Notes: generated by a model from the sequence alone, not told the origin. A stretch of DNA of 64,000 nt from Labrys okinawensis (GCF_002982075.1 NZ_PUEJ01000001.1:682001-746000), one strand, 5' to 3'. Counted from the first letter of the stretch, positions 52,635-62,470 are shown. Program-made: numbers and translations.

Positions 52635-53411
52635 CGGTATCTCCTAAAATCTGGCGACTTACACCGCGCCGATATGGATCCTAGCAAGTACGGCGGATTT
52701 GGGCGTGACACCCCGCACACAAGAGCAGACCAAACGGGATGCAAGTCGCCTCTAAACTGACCAAATGGTCAGCAAAACAAACACCGAGACGACGGCCTCG
52801 GCATAAATATAGAACAAAACCTGTTCCCGACATAGATATACTCGATCCCTGCAAGGCGGCTGCGGGCCTGAAATGTGAGTCAACTTCCGCCTGCCGCGTT
52901 CATCAAACACAGCTTCAATCGCAAGAAGTCGTTTTGAGGCATATCGTGGTCGAACCGCGCTCTTTTTGTGAGAGTGCGGATCTCAGGGCAAGACTCCTAT
53001 CTTCCCGATTTTATTCCCGGATTTGATCGAGCGGATTTCGCGGGGATCGACGGCGCCTGATCCAGTCGGCAAACGGAAATACCAGCGACGTTGAAGCTTG
53101 ACCTGTCATACCGACGGTGTTGATGCTTGACGGATCAAGCACCGTCATTGCGCGTAGCGAAGCAATCCAGGAATTACGGCGACCATGTTTCCCAGCCCTG
53201 GATTGCTTCGCTACGCCCGCAATGACGCGTGAGCCGGATATAGCTGCCGTCGGTATCTTTCCCGGCTCCGCCGCAGGCGGCGGAAAGAAGATCCAGGGGC
53301 CAAAGCCCGTGTCGTTCAGACACTGGATCCCCTTCCCTCGGGATTACAAGCAAAATGCTTTAGGAAACAGAGAGTTTAACAAGGTACGGATCGAAGAAGC
53401 CGCGCTCTGCC
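52635..53411. other. Long non-coding gap with palindromic repeats
   Basis: Nearly 780 bases with no convincing gene. It contains the inverted repeat at 53143-53227 and a short GC hairpin TCCGCCGC-AG-GCGGCGGA at 53267-53284. A 95-codon open frame near 52739 has no SD and no recognisable protein character. Confidence 0.6.
53143..53227. repeat. Inverted-repeat (REP-like) element
   Basis: The left arm (53143-53171, starting CGTCATTGCGCGTAGCG) pairs with the right arm (53197-53227, ending CCCGCAATGACG) over 29 bases with a two-base bulge. Elements with the core GCGAAGCAATCCAGG are widespread in alphaproteobacterial genomes and behave as dispersed palindromes. Confidence 0.8.
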
Positions 53412-54704
53412 CTAGGATGGACGCCCCTGCAGGATGCCGATCGCCCTGTTGAGCTGGGTATCGTCTTTTTCATTCGCCGGCACATAGGCCGAAGAGCCGC
53501 CTTCTTCGGCCTTGTCGGCACCCGGATTGGCCAGATGGCCCGTGAGGCCGGATTCACCCTTGGTCTCATCGGTTCCCTTGAGATCGTCGGGCACGTTCTC
53601 CTGCACCACGACCTCGGGCTCGATGCCCCTCGCCTGGATCGAGCGTCCCGACGGGGTGTAGTAGCGCGCCGTGGTCAGACGCAGCGCGCCGTCACCTTGC
53701 AGCGGGATGATGGTCTGCACCGAGCCCTTGCCGAAGGAGCGCGTTCCCAGGATGGTGGCGCGCTTGCGGTCCTGCAGCGCGCCGGCAACGATCTCCGAGG
53801 CCGAGGCCGAGCCGCCATTGACCAGCACGACGATCGGTTTGCCCTGGGTGAGATCGGGTCCATCCGCAGCAAAGCGCTGTACATCGTCGGCATTTCGTCC
53901 GCGTGTCGAAACGACCTCCCCGCGCCCGAGGAAAGCACCGGAAACAGAAACGGCCTGGTCGAGCAAACCGCCTGGATTGTTGCGCAGGTCGATCACATAG
54001 CCCTTGATCTTGTCCTGCCCGATCTTCCTGCTCAGCCTGTCGATACTTTTCTTCAGGCCGTCGAAAGTCTGCTCGGTGAACTGGGTGATGCGTATATAGC
54101 CGATGTCCCCGGCAAGCTCTTCATCTCTCACCGAAGCAACCTTGACGATGTCGCGCACGAGCTTGACCTCGAAAGGCACTCCCTTACCCGCCCTCAGTAC
54201 TCTCAACGTGATCGGCGTATTGACCGGTCCGCGCATCTTGTCGACGGCCTGCTGCATGCTCATGCCCTGCACCGCCTCGCCATCCAGCGCGGTGATCACG
54301 TCACCTGCCAATATGCCAGCCTTGGAGGCCGGCGAGTCGTCGATCGGTGATACGATCTTGAGGGCGTTGTCTTCCATGGTGACCTCGATACCGAGCCCGC
54401 CGAACTCGCCCTTGGTCTGCACCTGCATGTCCTGGAAGCTCTTGGCGTCCATATAGCTCGAATGGGGATCGAGCGAAGCCAGCATGCCGTTGATGGCTCC
54501 TTCCACCAGTTTGCCGTCCTCGGGCGGCTCGACATAGTCGGAGCGCACCCGCTCGAACACCTCCCCGAACAGGTTGAGCTGCTTGTAACTGTCGGCCAGC
54601 GAGGCCTGAGCTCGATCGACAAGAAGAAGATGGGGTTGCGTCAGGGCGACAGTGCCGAGCACGCCAAGAGCGGCTCCCGTGGATATGAGGGCGAAATTAC
54701 GCAT
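53412..54704 (-). CDS. ctpA: S41 C-terminal processing protease (CtpA type)
   Basis: The 430-residue periplasmic Ser-Lys protease has a signal/anchor sequence (FALISTGAALGVLGTVAL), a PDZ domain (about 80-165; FGGLGIEVTMEDNALKIVSP) and the S41 catalytic core with Ser in NGGSASASEIVAGAL and Lys in TRSFGKGSVQ. Family members trim or degrade envelope proteins, including peptidoglycan hydrolases. The C-terminal ~60 residues are charged and low complexity. ATG 54704 is preferred over an upstream start that would add 47 residues before the signal sequence. Usually ctpA follows an M23 gene, but here it does not. Confidence 0.93.
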   Translation of the reverse strand: MRNFALISTGAALGVLGTVALTQPHLLLVDRAQASLADSYKQLNLFGEVFERVRSDYVEPPEDGKLVEGAINGMLASLDPHSSYMDAKSFQDMQVQTKGEFGGLGIEVTMEDNALKIVSPIDDSPASKAGILAGDVITALDGEAVQGMSMQQAVDKMRGPVNTPITLRVLRAGKGVPFEVKLVRDIVKVASVRDEELAGDIGYIRITQFTEQTFDGLKKSIDRLSRKIGQDKIKGYVIDLRNNPGGLLDQAVSVSGAFLGRGEVVSTRGRNADDVQRFAADGPDLTQGKPIVVLVNGGSASASEIVAGALQDRKRATILGTRSFGKGSVQTIIPLQGDGALRLTTARYYTPSGRSIQARGIEPEVVVQENVPDDLKGTDETKGESGLTGHLANPGADKAEEGGSSAYVPANEKDDTQLNRAIGILQGRPS

Positions 54705-54968
54705 CAGGGTCTCATCTGTTGGAGGCCAAATTCGAGTTTGAACGCACTCGATGCGCCTTCCATCCCCTCGCCCACATCGCCCCAGGGAAGGCAGACGAAC
54801 TGATACCGCGATTATGGCTGCATTTTGTTGCTCATTCTTCGCCATTCAAATCATGGTCACGCGGGCGCCCCCGCGAATCGACTGCGGCGCCGGCGCCTCC
54901 ATCGCAAATCGGGTCATGGCTGTGGCTTTTTTCCTCGAAAAGCATTTTGATCGATCCGCAAGGTCTCC

Positions 54969-55850
54969 GTGAGGTTCAAGGCAGTGTCGCGTATCTGGAA
55001 GGACGGTTCGAAGCCGAGATGCGGCAGCATCCCTCGCGCAATATGCATAATTATCCTGACTTTCCTCATGGCCGTGTCGCCGACACCGCCGATCGCCCCC
55101 GCCTCGGCCGGTCAGCAAAGCCACCAAATACGGGCCGTAACGCCCTGCGTGGCGTTGACCTTCGACGACGGACCCGACATGACACTGACCCCTCTCCTCC
55201 TCGACATTCTGGCCCGCGAGAAAGTCCACGCGACATTCTTCGTGGTTGGCAAACGGCTGGCTTATTCACCCGGCCTGGTACGGCGCGAATTTCTCGAAGG
55301 TCATGAGATCGGCAACCACACTTTCGACCACCGGGCGCTCACCGAGCTGACAGATGGAGAAGCCATCGCCGAGGTGGAACTGACGGATGAGGCCGTCATG
55401 GCGGAGACAGGCCATCGGCCCGATTTTTTTCGTCCTCCCTGGGGCAGGATCGATGCGCGCATCGAGGCTGCGTTGCGCGGCGCCGGCCTCTGGCGCCGAA
55501 TGGCGCTCTGGAATTTCGATTCCTTCGATTGGCTCGACGACGAAGCGCCCCTGACCAGGTTGATCGGTGCCGGCGCTCCGGCGGGAGCCGTGATCCTGAT
55601 GCATGATATCCACGCCAGCACCATCGAGGCTGTGCCGGACGTCATCCATACCCTCAAGATGCGGGGCTTTCGGTTCGCGACAGTGGGACAGCTGCAGGCT
55701 TGCCGGCATGGGACGGAACCCGGCATCGTATCGACGGCTCCCCTTGCTTCACCCGCGCCTTCCCCTGCCCGGTCGCATGGCAGCTTCGCCCATGCCCTGG
55801 ATGCGATTGCCTCCGTGAAGGAATATATCGCTCACCGGCTCGGGTCCTGA
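54969..55850 (+). CDS. Exported polysaccharide deacetylase (NodB-like, CE4)
   Basis: The 293-residue protein has an N-terminal hydrophobic segment (ICIIILTFLMAVSP, about 26-39) for export and a CE4 deacetylase domain (about 60-250). The motifs are complete: TFDDGPD (catalytic base and metal Asp), GNHTFDHRAL (metal His pair), FRPPWG and the late LMHDIH. It removes acetyl groups from a polymer such as peptidoglycan or chitin-like polysaccharide; the polymer is unknown. A GTG start at 54969 has only a weak SD. It is divergent from ctpA and 162 bases upstream of the L,D-transpeptidase gene. Confidence 0.9.
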   Translation: MRFKAVSRIWKDGSKPRCGSIPRAICIIILTFLMAVSPTPPIAPASAGQQSHQIRAVTPCVALTFDDGPDMTLTPLLLDILAREKVHATFFVVGKRLAYSPGLVRREFLEGHEIGNHTFDHRALTELTDGEAIAEVELTDEAVMAETGHRPDFFRPPWGRIDARIEAALRGAGLWRRMALWNFDSFDWLDDEAPLTRLIGAGAPAGAVILMHDIHASTIEAVPDVIHTLKMRGFRFATVGQLQACRHGTEPGIVSTAPLASPAPSPARSHGSFAHALDAIASVKEYIAHRLGS

Positions 55851-56012
55851 CACGCGCTCGGCGCGGGCGATCTTTGCTTCGAGACAAAACGTCCTCCCCC
55901 GCTGTGCAGGCGGCACGCAGCATCAAGCCGATGATGGCCTCAAGGCAGGAACCAGATCAGCCGTGCCGCGTCATAGGGACAGGTACTTTGTCCAGGTCCC
56001 GGAGTGAGGCCG

Positions 56013-57011
56013 ATGTTCAGGCTGTTTCTTGCCCTCGCACTTATGCTCGCCTGCGGCGCGACGCAGGCGGCCAAGCTCGACATCGATAGCGTCAACCAGG
56101 CGCAATTCAGCCAGGACAGGGCGAAGGATGTCGACCCGATGTTGATCAAGGCGCAGATCCTGCTCGATCGTGCCCGCTTCTCGCCTGGCCTGATCGATGG
56201 CCGCCTTTCGGATAATTTCACCAAGGCTGTCGCGGCCTTCCAGGCGGCGAACGGACTGGCATCCGATGGCACGCTCACGAAGGAAACCTGGGACAAGCTC
56301 ACCGCGACCAGCATCGCCCCGGTCCTGACGACATATGAGGTGACGCTCAGGGATGTGCGCAGTCGCTTCACCAGACGAATTCCGGCACGCATGGAAAGGA
56401 TGGCCCGTCTCAGGCGGCTCGGCTATCGCAACCTTCGAGAGAAGCTGGCGGAGCGTTTTCATGTCGGCCAACGGTTGCTGACGATGCTCAACCCTCGCGC
56501 CCGGTTCAGAAAGGCCGGCGTAAACCTGGTGGTGCCCGATGTGGCCCGGAGCGGCCCGCCGCCGGCCATCGCGAATATCGAAGTCGATAAGAATTCTCGC
56601 CAGGTACGCGTGCTCGATCCGTCAGGCAAATGGCTCGCTGTCTATCCCGCCTCGATCGGCAGCGAAGAGAAGCCGGCGCCGAGCGGCACGGCGGAGGTCA
56701 AGCATGTGGTGCACAATCCCACCTATCACTACAATCCGAAATTCGCCTTCAAAGGGATCAGGACCAAGCGGCCCTTCACCATTGCGGCCGGGCCGAACAA
56801 TCCGGTGGGATCGGTCTGGATCGATCTTTCCATCGAAAGCTATGGCATCCACGGCACGCCCGACCCTGGCAAGATCGGTACGACCTTCTCGCATGGCTGC
56901 ATCCGCATGACCAACTGGGATGCGGAGGACCTCGCCTCCATGGTCAAGCCGGGCACGAAGATCGACTTCAAGGGCGATGCGGCGCAAAGCGAGAACGCGC
57001 GTTCCCCTTGA
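56013..57011 (+). CDS. L,D-transpeptidase (YkuD) with peptidoglycan-binding domain
   Basis: The 332-residue periplasmic enzyme has a signal peptide (MFRLFLALALMLACGATQA), a PG_binding_1 domain (about 40-92; DGRLSDNFTKAVAAFQ) and a YkuD catalytic domain (about 180-325) with HGTPDPGKIGTTFSHGCIRM, which includes the catalytic His and Cys. It makes 3-3 cross-links or attaches proteins to peptidoglycan. GGAG lies eight bases before ATG 56013. Three Arg-rich stretches occupy the middle linker. It is one of several envelope genes grouped here with ctpA and the deacetylase. Confidence 0.93.
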   Translation: MFRLFLALALMLACGATQAAKLDIDSVNQAQFSQDRAKDVDPMLIKAQILLDRARFSPGLIDGRLSDNFTKAVAAFQAANGLASDGTLTKETWDKLTATSIAPVLTTYEVTLRDVRSRFTRRIPARMERMARLRRLGYRNLREKLAERFHVGQRLLTMLNPRARFRKAGVNLVVPDVARSGPPPAIANIEVDKNSRQVRVLDPSGKWLAVYPASIGSEEKPAPSGTAEVKHVVHNPTYHYNPKFAFKGIRTKRPFTIAAGPNNPVGSVWIDLSIESYGIHGTPDPGKIGTTFSHGCIRMTNWDAEDLASMVKPGTKIDFKGDAAQSENARSP

Positions 57012-57063
57012 AGGCCCGCACTCTCCTGCATGGCGTTTGCAGCCCGTGCGGCGTTCAGCTCTC

Positions 57064-58317
57064 CTATTCACCCAGATCCTTCTCAGCGAGCTCTCTGAAG
57101 GCGTCCGGGACGGAACGCTTTCGATCGAGCGCCGCCGTCGCATATCCCACCGCGTCGCGTCCGAAGCGCCGGCGTATGGCATCCATGGCGCGATCGGCTG
57201 ACTGGCGCGCGGCTCCCCGATGGGCGCCGGGCCGCCGCTTCTCGTCGGGAAGGCCGAGCGGAAGATCGAGCTGGATCTCCCGCTCTTTATGCAAATGGGA
57301 AACGGAAACCGCCACCAGCGTGATGATGGTTTCTCGCGGGTGATCGGCAAGCGCGGTGCGCACCAGCCTGGTGGCAATCTCTGCCAGCACAATCGTCGCT
57401 GCGACCGGCACCCCGAGCGTTATCGACCGCGTGATGGCACGCATGTCGGCAAACCGGACCCGGACGGTCACGGTCCAGCCTGCCAAGGCCTTGGCGCGAA
57501 GGCGCGAGGCGACACGATCGGCAAGCCGAAGCACGGCCGGCACGAACACGCCTTCGATGGCAGGTTGCCGCCCCAGCGCGGATTGTGCGCCGGCGGATCG
57601 GGCCTTGTGCTGCGTGCGGATCTGGCGAGAATCCCGGTTCCAGGCAAGCGAGCGGAGCTTTTCCCCGGCGGCACGGCCCACAAGCTGCTCGATCGAGTGA
57701 CCTGGCGTCTCGGCGAGTTGGCCGATGGTGAGAATGCCGCGGTCCTTGAGCCTGGCCTCGGTCACAGGCCCGACGCCCCACATCAGGCCAACGGGGAGGT
57801 CATGAAGAAAGTCGAGCTCATGCGCAGGATCGACGACGACGAGCCCATCCGGTTTGGCGACCTGGGAGGCGATCTTGGCGAGATGCTTTGTCCGTGCGAC
57901 ACCGATGGAGATCGGCAGACCCAACTCGCTTCGCACACGCCCTCGAATGGTTGCAGCGATATCCGCCGGCGTCCCGAACAGGTGGGTACAGCCGGCGACA
58001 TCGGCGAAAGCCTCATCGATCGAGATGCGCTCCACCAGCGGCGTAAAGTCACCCAGGATGGCGATCGCGGCATCGCCAAGACGCTGATATTCCTCGAAGT
58101 GCCCGCCAACGAAGAGGAGTTGCGGACAAAGTTCGCGTGCCTTGCGGCCCGACATGCCGCCTCGCACCCCAAAAGCCCTGGCCTCGTAGCTCGCCGCCAG
58201 TATCACCCCGCCGCCGACGGCGATCGGCCTCCCACGCAGATTGGGGTCGAGGAGTTGCTCGACCGAGGCATAGAAGGCGTCGAGGTCGGCGTGAAGGATG
58301 GTGGCAAGGGTTTCCAC
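57064..58317 (-). CDS. dinB: DNA polymerase IV (DinB, Y-family)
   Basis: The 417-residue Y-family translesion polymerase keeps its catalytic acidic residues in HADLDAFYASVEQ (near the N-terminus) and RISIDEAFADV. The palm/finger segment VILAASYEARAFGVRGGM, helix-hairpin-helix GLMWGVGPVTEARLKD and a little-finger domain follow. The C-terminus is Arg-rich. GTG 58317 has AGGTG five bases upstream and yields the canonical METLATILHADLD start; the TTG at 58344 is less likely. It stands between an L,D-transpeptidase and a hydrolase gene with no functional link. Confidence 0.92.
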   Translation of the reverse strand: METLATILHADLDAFYASVEQLLDPNLRGRPIAVGGGVILAASYEARAFGVRGGMSGRKARELCPQLLFVGGHFEEYQRLGDAAIAILGDFTPLVERISIDEAFADVAGCTHLFGTPADIAATIRGRVRSELGLPISIGVARTKHLAKIASQVAKPDGLVVVDPAHELDFLHDLPVGLMWGVGPVTEARLKDRGILTIGQLAETPGHSIEQLVGRAAGEKLRSLAWNRDSRQIRTQHKARSAGAQSALGRQPAIEGVFVPAVLRLADRVASRLRAKALAGWTVTVRVRFADMRAITRSITLGVPVAATIVLAEIATRLVRTALADHPRETIITLVAVSVSHLHKEREIQLDLPLGLPDEKRRPGAHRGAARQSADRAMDAIRRRFGRDAVGYATAALDRKRSVPDAFRELAEKDLGE

Positions 58318-58509
58318 GACGGCACCTGAAATCCCATATCGCAATGTTCTCTATTTGTTCTAGTTGGCAACGGCAAAGTCAAGGCCCTGAAAAAGTAGGC
58401 AGCTCAAGCGGCGCCGGATCGAGATCAGGATGCGAAGATCCGAGGGCAAGGCGGCGAACGGCCTCCGGCCTGAAGCGGGGACGCAGCCCTGACCGGATGC
58501 GTTGGGCCT

Positions 58510-59337
58510 TCACATGGAAAACAAAGCGCGCGTCAAGGCGTGGTCGGGATCGACGAGCCCATCGAGAATGTTGAAATGGTGGCGATCCGGCTCTTCGACG
58601 ACATCCGTTTCGATGCCGAGACCTCGCCAGATATTGCCGAGCAGCGCATTCTGGCGGAGGAACTCGGAAGTCTCGCGGGCGCCGGCCCAGCAGATCAGCC
58701 GGCTTCCCGGCAATGGCTCGAGCAGAGCCGGGCTCTCGCTTTTGGCTTCGCCCGCGTCGATCTTCAGCGTCGCATTGCGCGCAATATTCATCAGCGGCCG
58801 AAGATCGTGCAGGCCGGATATGGAGAGCGTTCCCGCGATCCTGTCATGCAGCTCGCCTGGGAGCGGCGTCGTTTGGCTGATCATGCGCGTCACCAGCTGG
58901 CCGCCGGCGGAATGGCCGATCAGCCGGATCGGACCCGGCACCATGCTCGCAGCCGCCACGACGGCCTGGCCGATCGACTTCGTGATGTCTGCGATGCGTA
59001 CCTCCGGAGCCAGCGGGTAGCTGGGTATCGCCACCGCATATCCATGCGCCAGCGGCCCCTTGGCGAGATGCGACCAGAAGCTCTTGTCGAGCGCCATCCA
59101 AAAGCCGCCATGGACGAAGACGACCAGACCCGCTGGGCTCCCCTTCGGGTAGAACAGGTCGAAACGCTGGCGGGGATCGCTGCCATAGGCGAGCTCCAGC
59201 CGTGCCCGGTCACCGGCGACGAACGCGTCGCGCGCGGCCCGAGCTGGCTCCACCCAGGCGCTTGGCCACGCCTCGCTCCTGGGGATGTTCCCCGCGTTGT
59301 CGTAGGCCCAGGTCCAGTCGACCACCCGATATTGCAT
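58510..59337 (-). CDS. Alpha/beta hydrolase (esterase / kynurenine-formamidase-like)
   Basis: The 275-residue hydrolase has the oxyanion segment VFVHGGFWMALDKS (about 73-86), the nucleophile elbow GHSAGG (about 142-147) and a late His in DRHHFNILDG. HGG-[FY]-W and this size are typical of esterases related to kynurenine formamidase. No signal peptide is present. The cupin gene and then the SDR gene lie upstream on the same strand with short gaps, so the three may be one unit. The substrate is unknown. Confidence 0.88.
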   Translation of the reverse strand: MQYRVVDWTWAYDNAGNIPRSEAWPSAWVEPARAARDAFVAGDRARLELAYGSDPRQRFDLFYPKGSPAGLVVFVHGGFWMALDKSFWSHLAKGPLAHGYAVAIPSYPLAPEVRIADITKSIGQAVVAAASMVPGPIRLIGHSAGGQLVTRMISQTTPLPGELHDRIAGTLSISGLHDLRPLMNIARNATLKIDAGEAKSESPALLEPLPGSRLICWAGARETSEFLRQNALLGNIWRGLGIETDVVEEPDRHHFNILDGLVDPDHALTRALFSM

Positions 59338-59413
59338 AGTTGCTCGCTTTCAGACCTGTGCGCCCGGCCTGAGCCCGTCGCCACCTGCTCCCGCTTTCCG
59401 GAAAGGCTTTTTC

Positions 59414-59866
59414 TCAGTCATTGGCCTCTGGAGGCAGGAAATCGACGTCGTGTTCCGCGGAGGCTCGGATGACGGCTTCGACATCGGTCATGTTATGCAA
59501 GGTTTTGAACAGGTCGTGCAGCCTGCCGGCCGGCGACACCCAGAAAAGCGCTCGAGCCAGCTTGTTCGACTTGTTGAAATAGCCATGCGGAATGCCGCGC
59601 GGCATGCGCACCAGGTCGCCGGGCTTGGCCGTCTGCCATTTTCCGTCGAGCTTCAGCTCCAGCTGGCCTTCCAGCAGAAAGATGAATTCATCCTGCGTCG
59701 GATGGATGTGGACCGGCACGAACTGGCCGGGTTCGGAATTGGCCTCGAAGGCGAAGGTCGACCCGCAATCGGCCTTCGGGAAATAGCGTTGGCCGAGAAT
59801 GTTCCATTCGACCTGGCCATAGCCCTCGCCGTGCCGCGTGATGCCGCCATCCAGTTCCGTCGTCAT
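59414..59866 (-). CDS. Cupin-domain protein
   Basis: The 150-residue single-domain cupin has metal-binding motif 1 as VHIHPTQDEFIFLLEG (HxHx4E) and motif 2 as PRGIPHGYFN. This arrangement is seen in small quercetin-dioxygenase-like and sugar-binding cupins. GGAGGG lies eight bases before the ATG. It lies between the SDR and the alpha/beta hydrolase genes on the same strand, suggesting a shared catabolic task. Confidence 0.9.
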   Translation of the reverse strand: MTTELDGGITRHGEGYGQVEWNILGQRYFPKADCGSTFAFEANSEPGQFVPVHIHPTQDEFIFLLEGQLELKLDGKWQTAKPGDLVRMPRGIPHGYFNKSNKLARALFWVSPAGRLHDLFKTLHNMTDVEAVIRASAEHDVDFLPPEAND

Positions 59867-60057
59867 CGCGATCCCTCCCCTCTCTGATTGGACTCAATAT
59901 TCGCAAGAAAAGGCATGCGCCACCCTGCGGTGGCGCATGCACTGGGATCATAACCTCGTCTGGCTGTCCTGAAACGGGTGTTTTCAACGAACACCCCGTT
60001 CTCCCCTCCAATTCGCAGCAGTCTGCAAGACACGGTCCCGGGAACGTGTCTTTCTCA

Positions 60058-60783
60058 TCACGAGGGAGGCAATGGCGGAACGATCGCCTCTGCACGGTCA
60101 CGTCTAGTCACGAGCGACCAGATCTCTTGGGCAACGACGTCCGGATCGATCATCGGAAAGTTAGGATCCAGCATTTTGCCACCCCCGGTGAGCGCCCGAA
60201 GTCCGGTGGAACGATCGAGCATAGCACCGATGCTGACGGTTCCGGCATAAATGCCCCTTTCCGCCACCTCGGCGTTGAGCGTGAGAACATAATTGCGTGC
60301 GGCGGCCATCAACGGGCCGACACCGCTCAATCCTGGCATGGTGATCACGGCAGACAGGCCGCCGACGATGACAATCGCGCCATCGCCCCGTGCCATCTGC
60401 CCCTGCAGGACCGCGTGCGATACCTCCACCGGCGCAAAGGTAAAAATGTCGGCCATGGACTTGAGCGCCGCGGCATCGAGCTCGGCGGCAGGCACGAAGC
60501 CGACATCCGGCGGCAGCGCGGCATAGACCGCAACGTCGATGGCTCCCAGACGCTCCTCGATCGAACGAACCAAGGGAGGAATACCGGCCAGGTCGGTGAG
60601 GTCGGCCGGAAAGGCCGCAGCTTCGATGCCGGCGCCTGCAAGCTCGGTGACGTGCTCGTCGAGCGGGCCGGCGCGGCGGGCAACAAGGGCCACGCGGTAG
60701 TTTTCCCGTCCGAACCGCCTAGCCAGGGAGGCGCCGAGACCGCTGCCGGCGCCGAAGAGTACTATCGTTTTCTTGTCAGCCAT
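60058..60783 (-). CDS. Short-chain dehydrogenase-like protein without the catalytic Tyr/Lys
   Basis: The 241-residue Rossmann protein has a normal cofactor loop GAGSGLG (about 10-16) and ADLTD. At the position of the YxxxK active site it reads VGPLM (within SGVGPLMAAARNYV), judged by its distance from the following LNAE. It therefore probably is not a standard dehydrogenase. ATG 60783 has GGAG six bases upstream. It is divergent from the HxlR regulator, 56 bases away, the usual layout for HxlR control. Confidence 0.85.
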   Translation of the reverse strand: MADKKTIVLFGAGSGLGASLARRFGRENYRVALVARRAGPLDEHVTELAGAGIEAAAFPADLTDLAGIPPLVRSIEERLGAIDVAVYAALPPDVGFVPAAELDAAALKSMADIFTFAPVEVSHAVLQGQMARGDGAIVIVGGLSAVITMPGLSGVGPLMAAARNYVLTLNAEVAERGIYAGTVSIGAMLDRSTGLRALTGGGKMLDPNFPMIDPDVVAQEIWSLVTRRDRAEAIVPPLPPS

Positions 60784-60839
60784 AATCTGCTCCAAAACGT
60801 GGTATGTTTTAGTGACCAGATAATTGGATTGGACTGAGA
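60784..60839. promoter_or_regulatory. Divergent promoter between SDR-like gene and HxlR gene
   Basis: Only 56 bases separate the two start codons, so both promoters and the likely HxlR operator must overlap here. GGTATGTTTTAGTGACC (about 60801-60817) has imperfect GGT/ACC ends and is the best candidate site. Confidence 0.45.
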
Positions 60840-61262
60840 ATGGCGCAAGAACGCATAAGTTTGGGGCCTGGTCACAGACCTATGCCTGCCCCTCCTTTCC
60901 AGCCTGGCACCCATCCGGGCTGCGGAAAGGTCAAGGAGGTTCTCAGCCGCTTGGGCGACAAATGGACCGTCCTGGCGATTTCGATGCTGGTCGAGCAGCC
61001 AAGGCGCTTCAATGAATTGAAAAGGCTGATCGGAGGAATCTCGCAGCAGATGCTCACCCGCACCCTCAAGGGGCTGGAGCGCGACGGCCTGGTGACGCGA
61101 AAAGTCTATCCGACCATTCCTCCCCAGGTCGAATATGGCTTGACGGATCTGGGCAGATCCCTTGCCCTGCCTCTCATGCAGCTGGGGCTTTGGATATTGG
61201 ACAACATCAACGCGATCGAGGCCCATCGGGAGGCGCATGACCGGAAAGCTGCGCAAGACTAG
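60840..61262 (+). CDS. HxlR-family transcriptional regulator
   Basis: This 140-residue winged-helix protein starts its core at GCGKVKEVLSRLGDKWTVLAISML and contains RFNELKRLIGGISQQMLTRTLKGLERDGLV, the HxlR recognition helix region (given in two parts here as GDKWTVLAISML and ISQQMLTRTLKGLERDG). The single Cys near residue 28 could be redox or electrophile sensing, as in related regulators. It probably controls the divergent SDR-cupin-hydrolase genes. Confidence 0.92.
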   Translation: MAQERISLGPGHRPMPAPPFQPGTHPGCGKVKEVLSRLGDKWTVLAISMLVEQPRRFNELKRLIGGISQQMLTRTLKGLERDGLVTRKVYPTIPPQVEYGLTDLGRSLALPLMQLGLWILDNINAIEAHREAHDRKAAQD

Positions 61263-61399
61263 ATGTTCGACCCCAGGCTTTGATAGGGCATCATTGCCCT
61301 CCGCGTTTCTCGGTGCCCGCATCCGGAGCGGCGGCCGCCAATGACGCTTTCATGCCGCAATGGCCACCGGCTGCCTGGCTTGCTGAGCCCGCTTCCCCC

Positions 61400-62470
61400 T
61401 CACTCGGGATTCAGCCGTCTGCCGCTTCTCCCGTCGAAAAGGTGCATCACGTCCCGATCACCCCTAACGGAAACAACCTCTCCCACCTTCACGGCGCTGT
61501 GACGGGGAAACTCGACCGTGATCATGCGTTCGCTGCCATCATCCAGATAGCCAAAGGTCTGTCCGCCGAGACGTTCGACCATGGTCAATTCGCCGGTGAA
61601 CCATGCCTGGGAGGCATCGCAGGGCGAAAGATCTTCCGCGCGAATGCCAAGGATGATCGGGGTGCCGGCTGCCGCCGTCAGCCATGGCAGGGCGATTCTG
61701 GCCTTGCCAATCGCAAGTTCATTTTCCCCATTCAGCTTCAGTTCCACGGTGTTCATGGTCGGACTGCCGATGAAGCGCGCGACGAACAGACTTGCCGGGC
61801 GGTGATAGAGGTCGAGGGGGGGACCGACCTGTTCCATGCGCCCGGCATTCATCACCACGATGCGGTCGGCCAATGTCATCGCCTCGACCTGGTCATGGGT
61901 GACATAGACGGTGGTTGCCTGGATCCGCCGGTGCAGCTTGGCGATCTCGAGCCGCATCTCCACCCGCAAGCCGGCGTCAAGATTGGAAAGCGGCTCGTCG
62001 AACAGGAAAGCCTGGGGATCGCGGACGATGGCCCGCCCCATGGCGACACGCTGGCGCTGCCCTCCGGACAATTGCCCCGGCCTGCGTTCCAGCAAGGGCG
62101 CCAGTTTCAGGGTTTCGGCGGCTTGCTTTACGCGCTCGTCGATCATTTGCGAGTTCTGATCGCGCATGCGCAGGCCGAAGCCCATATTCTCGGCCACCGT
62201 CATATGCGGATAAAGCGCGTAGTCCTGAAACACCATGGCGATGTTGCGGTCGGCGGGCGTCAGCGCATTCACCACTCTGCCCCCGATGCGCATCTCCCCG
62301 CCCGTAATCTCCTCGAGGCCGGCAATCATGCGCAGCAAGGTGGATTTGCCGCAGCCCGAAGGACCGACCAGCACCAGGAACTCGCCCTCGGCGATATCGA
62401 GGTCGACGCCGTGGATCACCGTATGGGTACCGTAGGACTTGCGAATATCCCTGAGGGCAATGCCCGCCAT
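61400..62470 (-). CDS. ABC transporter ATP-binding protein, MalK/UgpC type
   Basis: The 356-residue ATPase of a sugar-type ABC importer has Walker A GPSGCGKST (about 36-44), signature LSGGQRQRVAMGRA, Walker B FLFDEPLSNLDA and the switch His in YVTHDQ. A C-terminal regulatory OB (TOBE) region (about 240-356) marks the MalK/UgpC class that energises carbohydrate or glycerol-phosphate uptake. GGGGAG is six bases before ATG 62470. The permease and binding-protein genes are not in the window; they may lie elsewhere. It is divergent from the GntR gene. Confidence 0.93.
   Translation of the reverse strand: MAGIALRDIRKSYGTHTVIHGVDLDIAEGEFLVLVGPSGCGKSTLLRMIAGLEEITGGEMRIGGRVVNALTPADRNIAMVFQDYALYPHMTVAENMGFGLRMRDQNSQMIDERVKQAAETLKLAPLLERRPGQLSGGQRQRVAMGRAIVRDPQAFLFDEPLSNLDAGLRVEMRLEIAKLHRRIQATTVYVTHDQVEAMTLADRIVVMNAGRMEQVGPPLDLYHRPASLFVARFIGSPTMNTVELKLNGENELAIGKARIALPWLTAAAGTPIILGIRAEDLSPCDASQAWFTGELTMVERLGGQTFGYLDDGSERMITVEFPRHSAVKVGEVVSVRGDRDVMHLFDGRSGRRLNPE

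Noticed and set aside
52739..53026. 95-codon open frame in the gap after the S74 lipoprotein gene
   Set aside because: No SD, no recognisable domain, irregular composition; likely non-coding.
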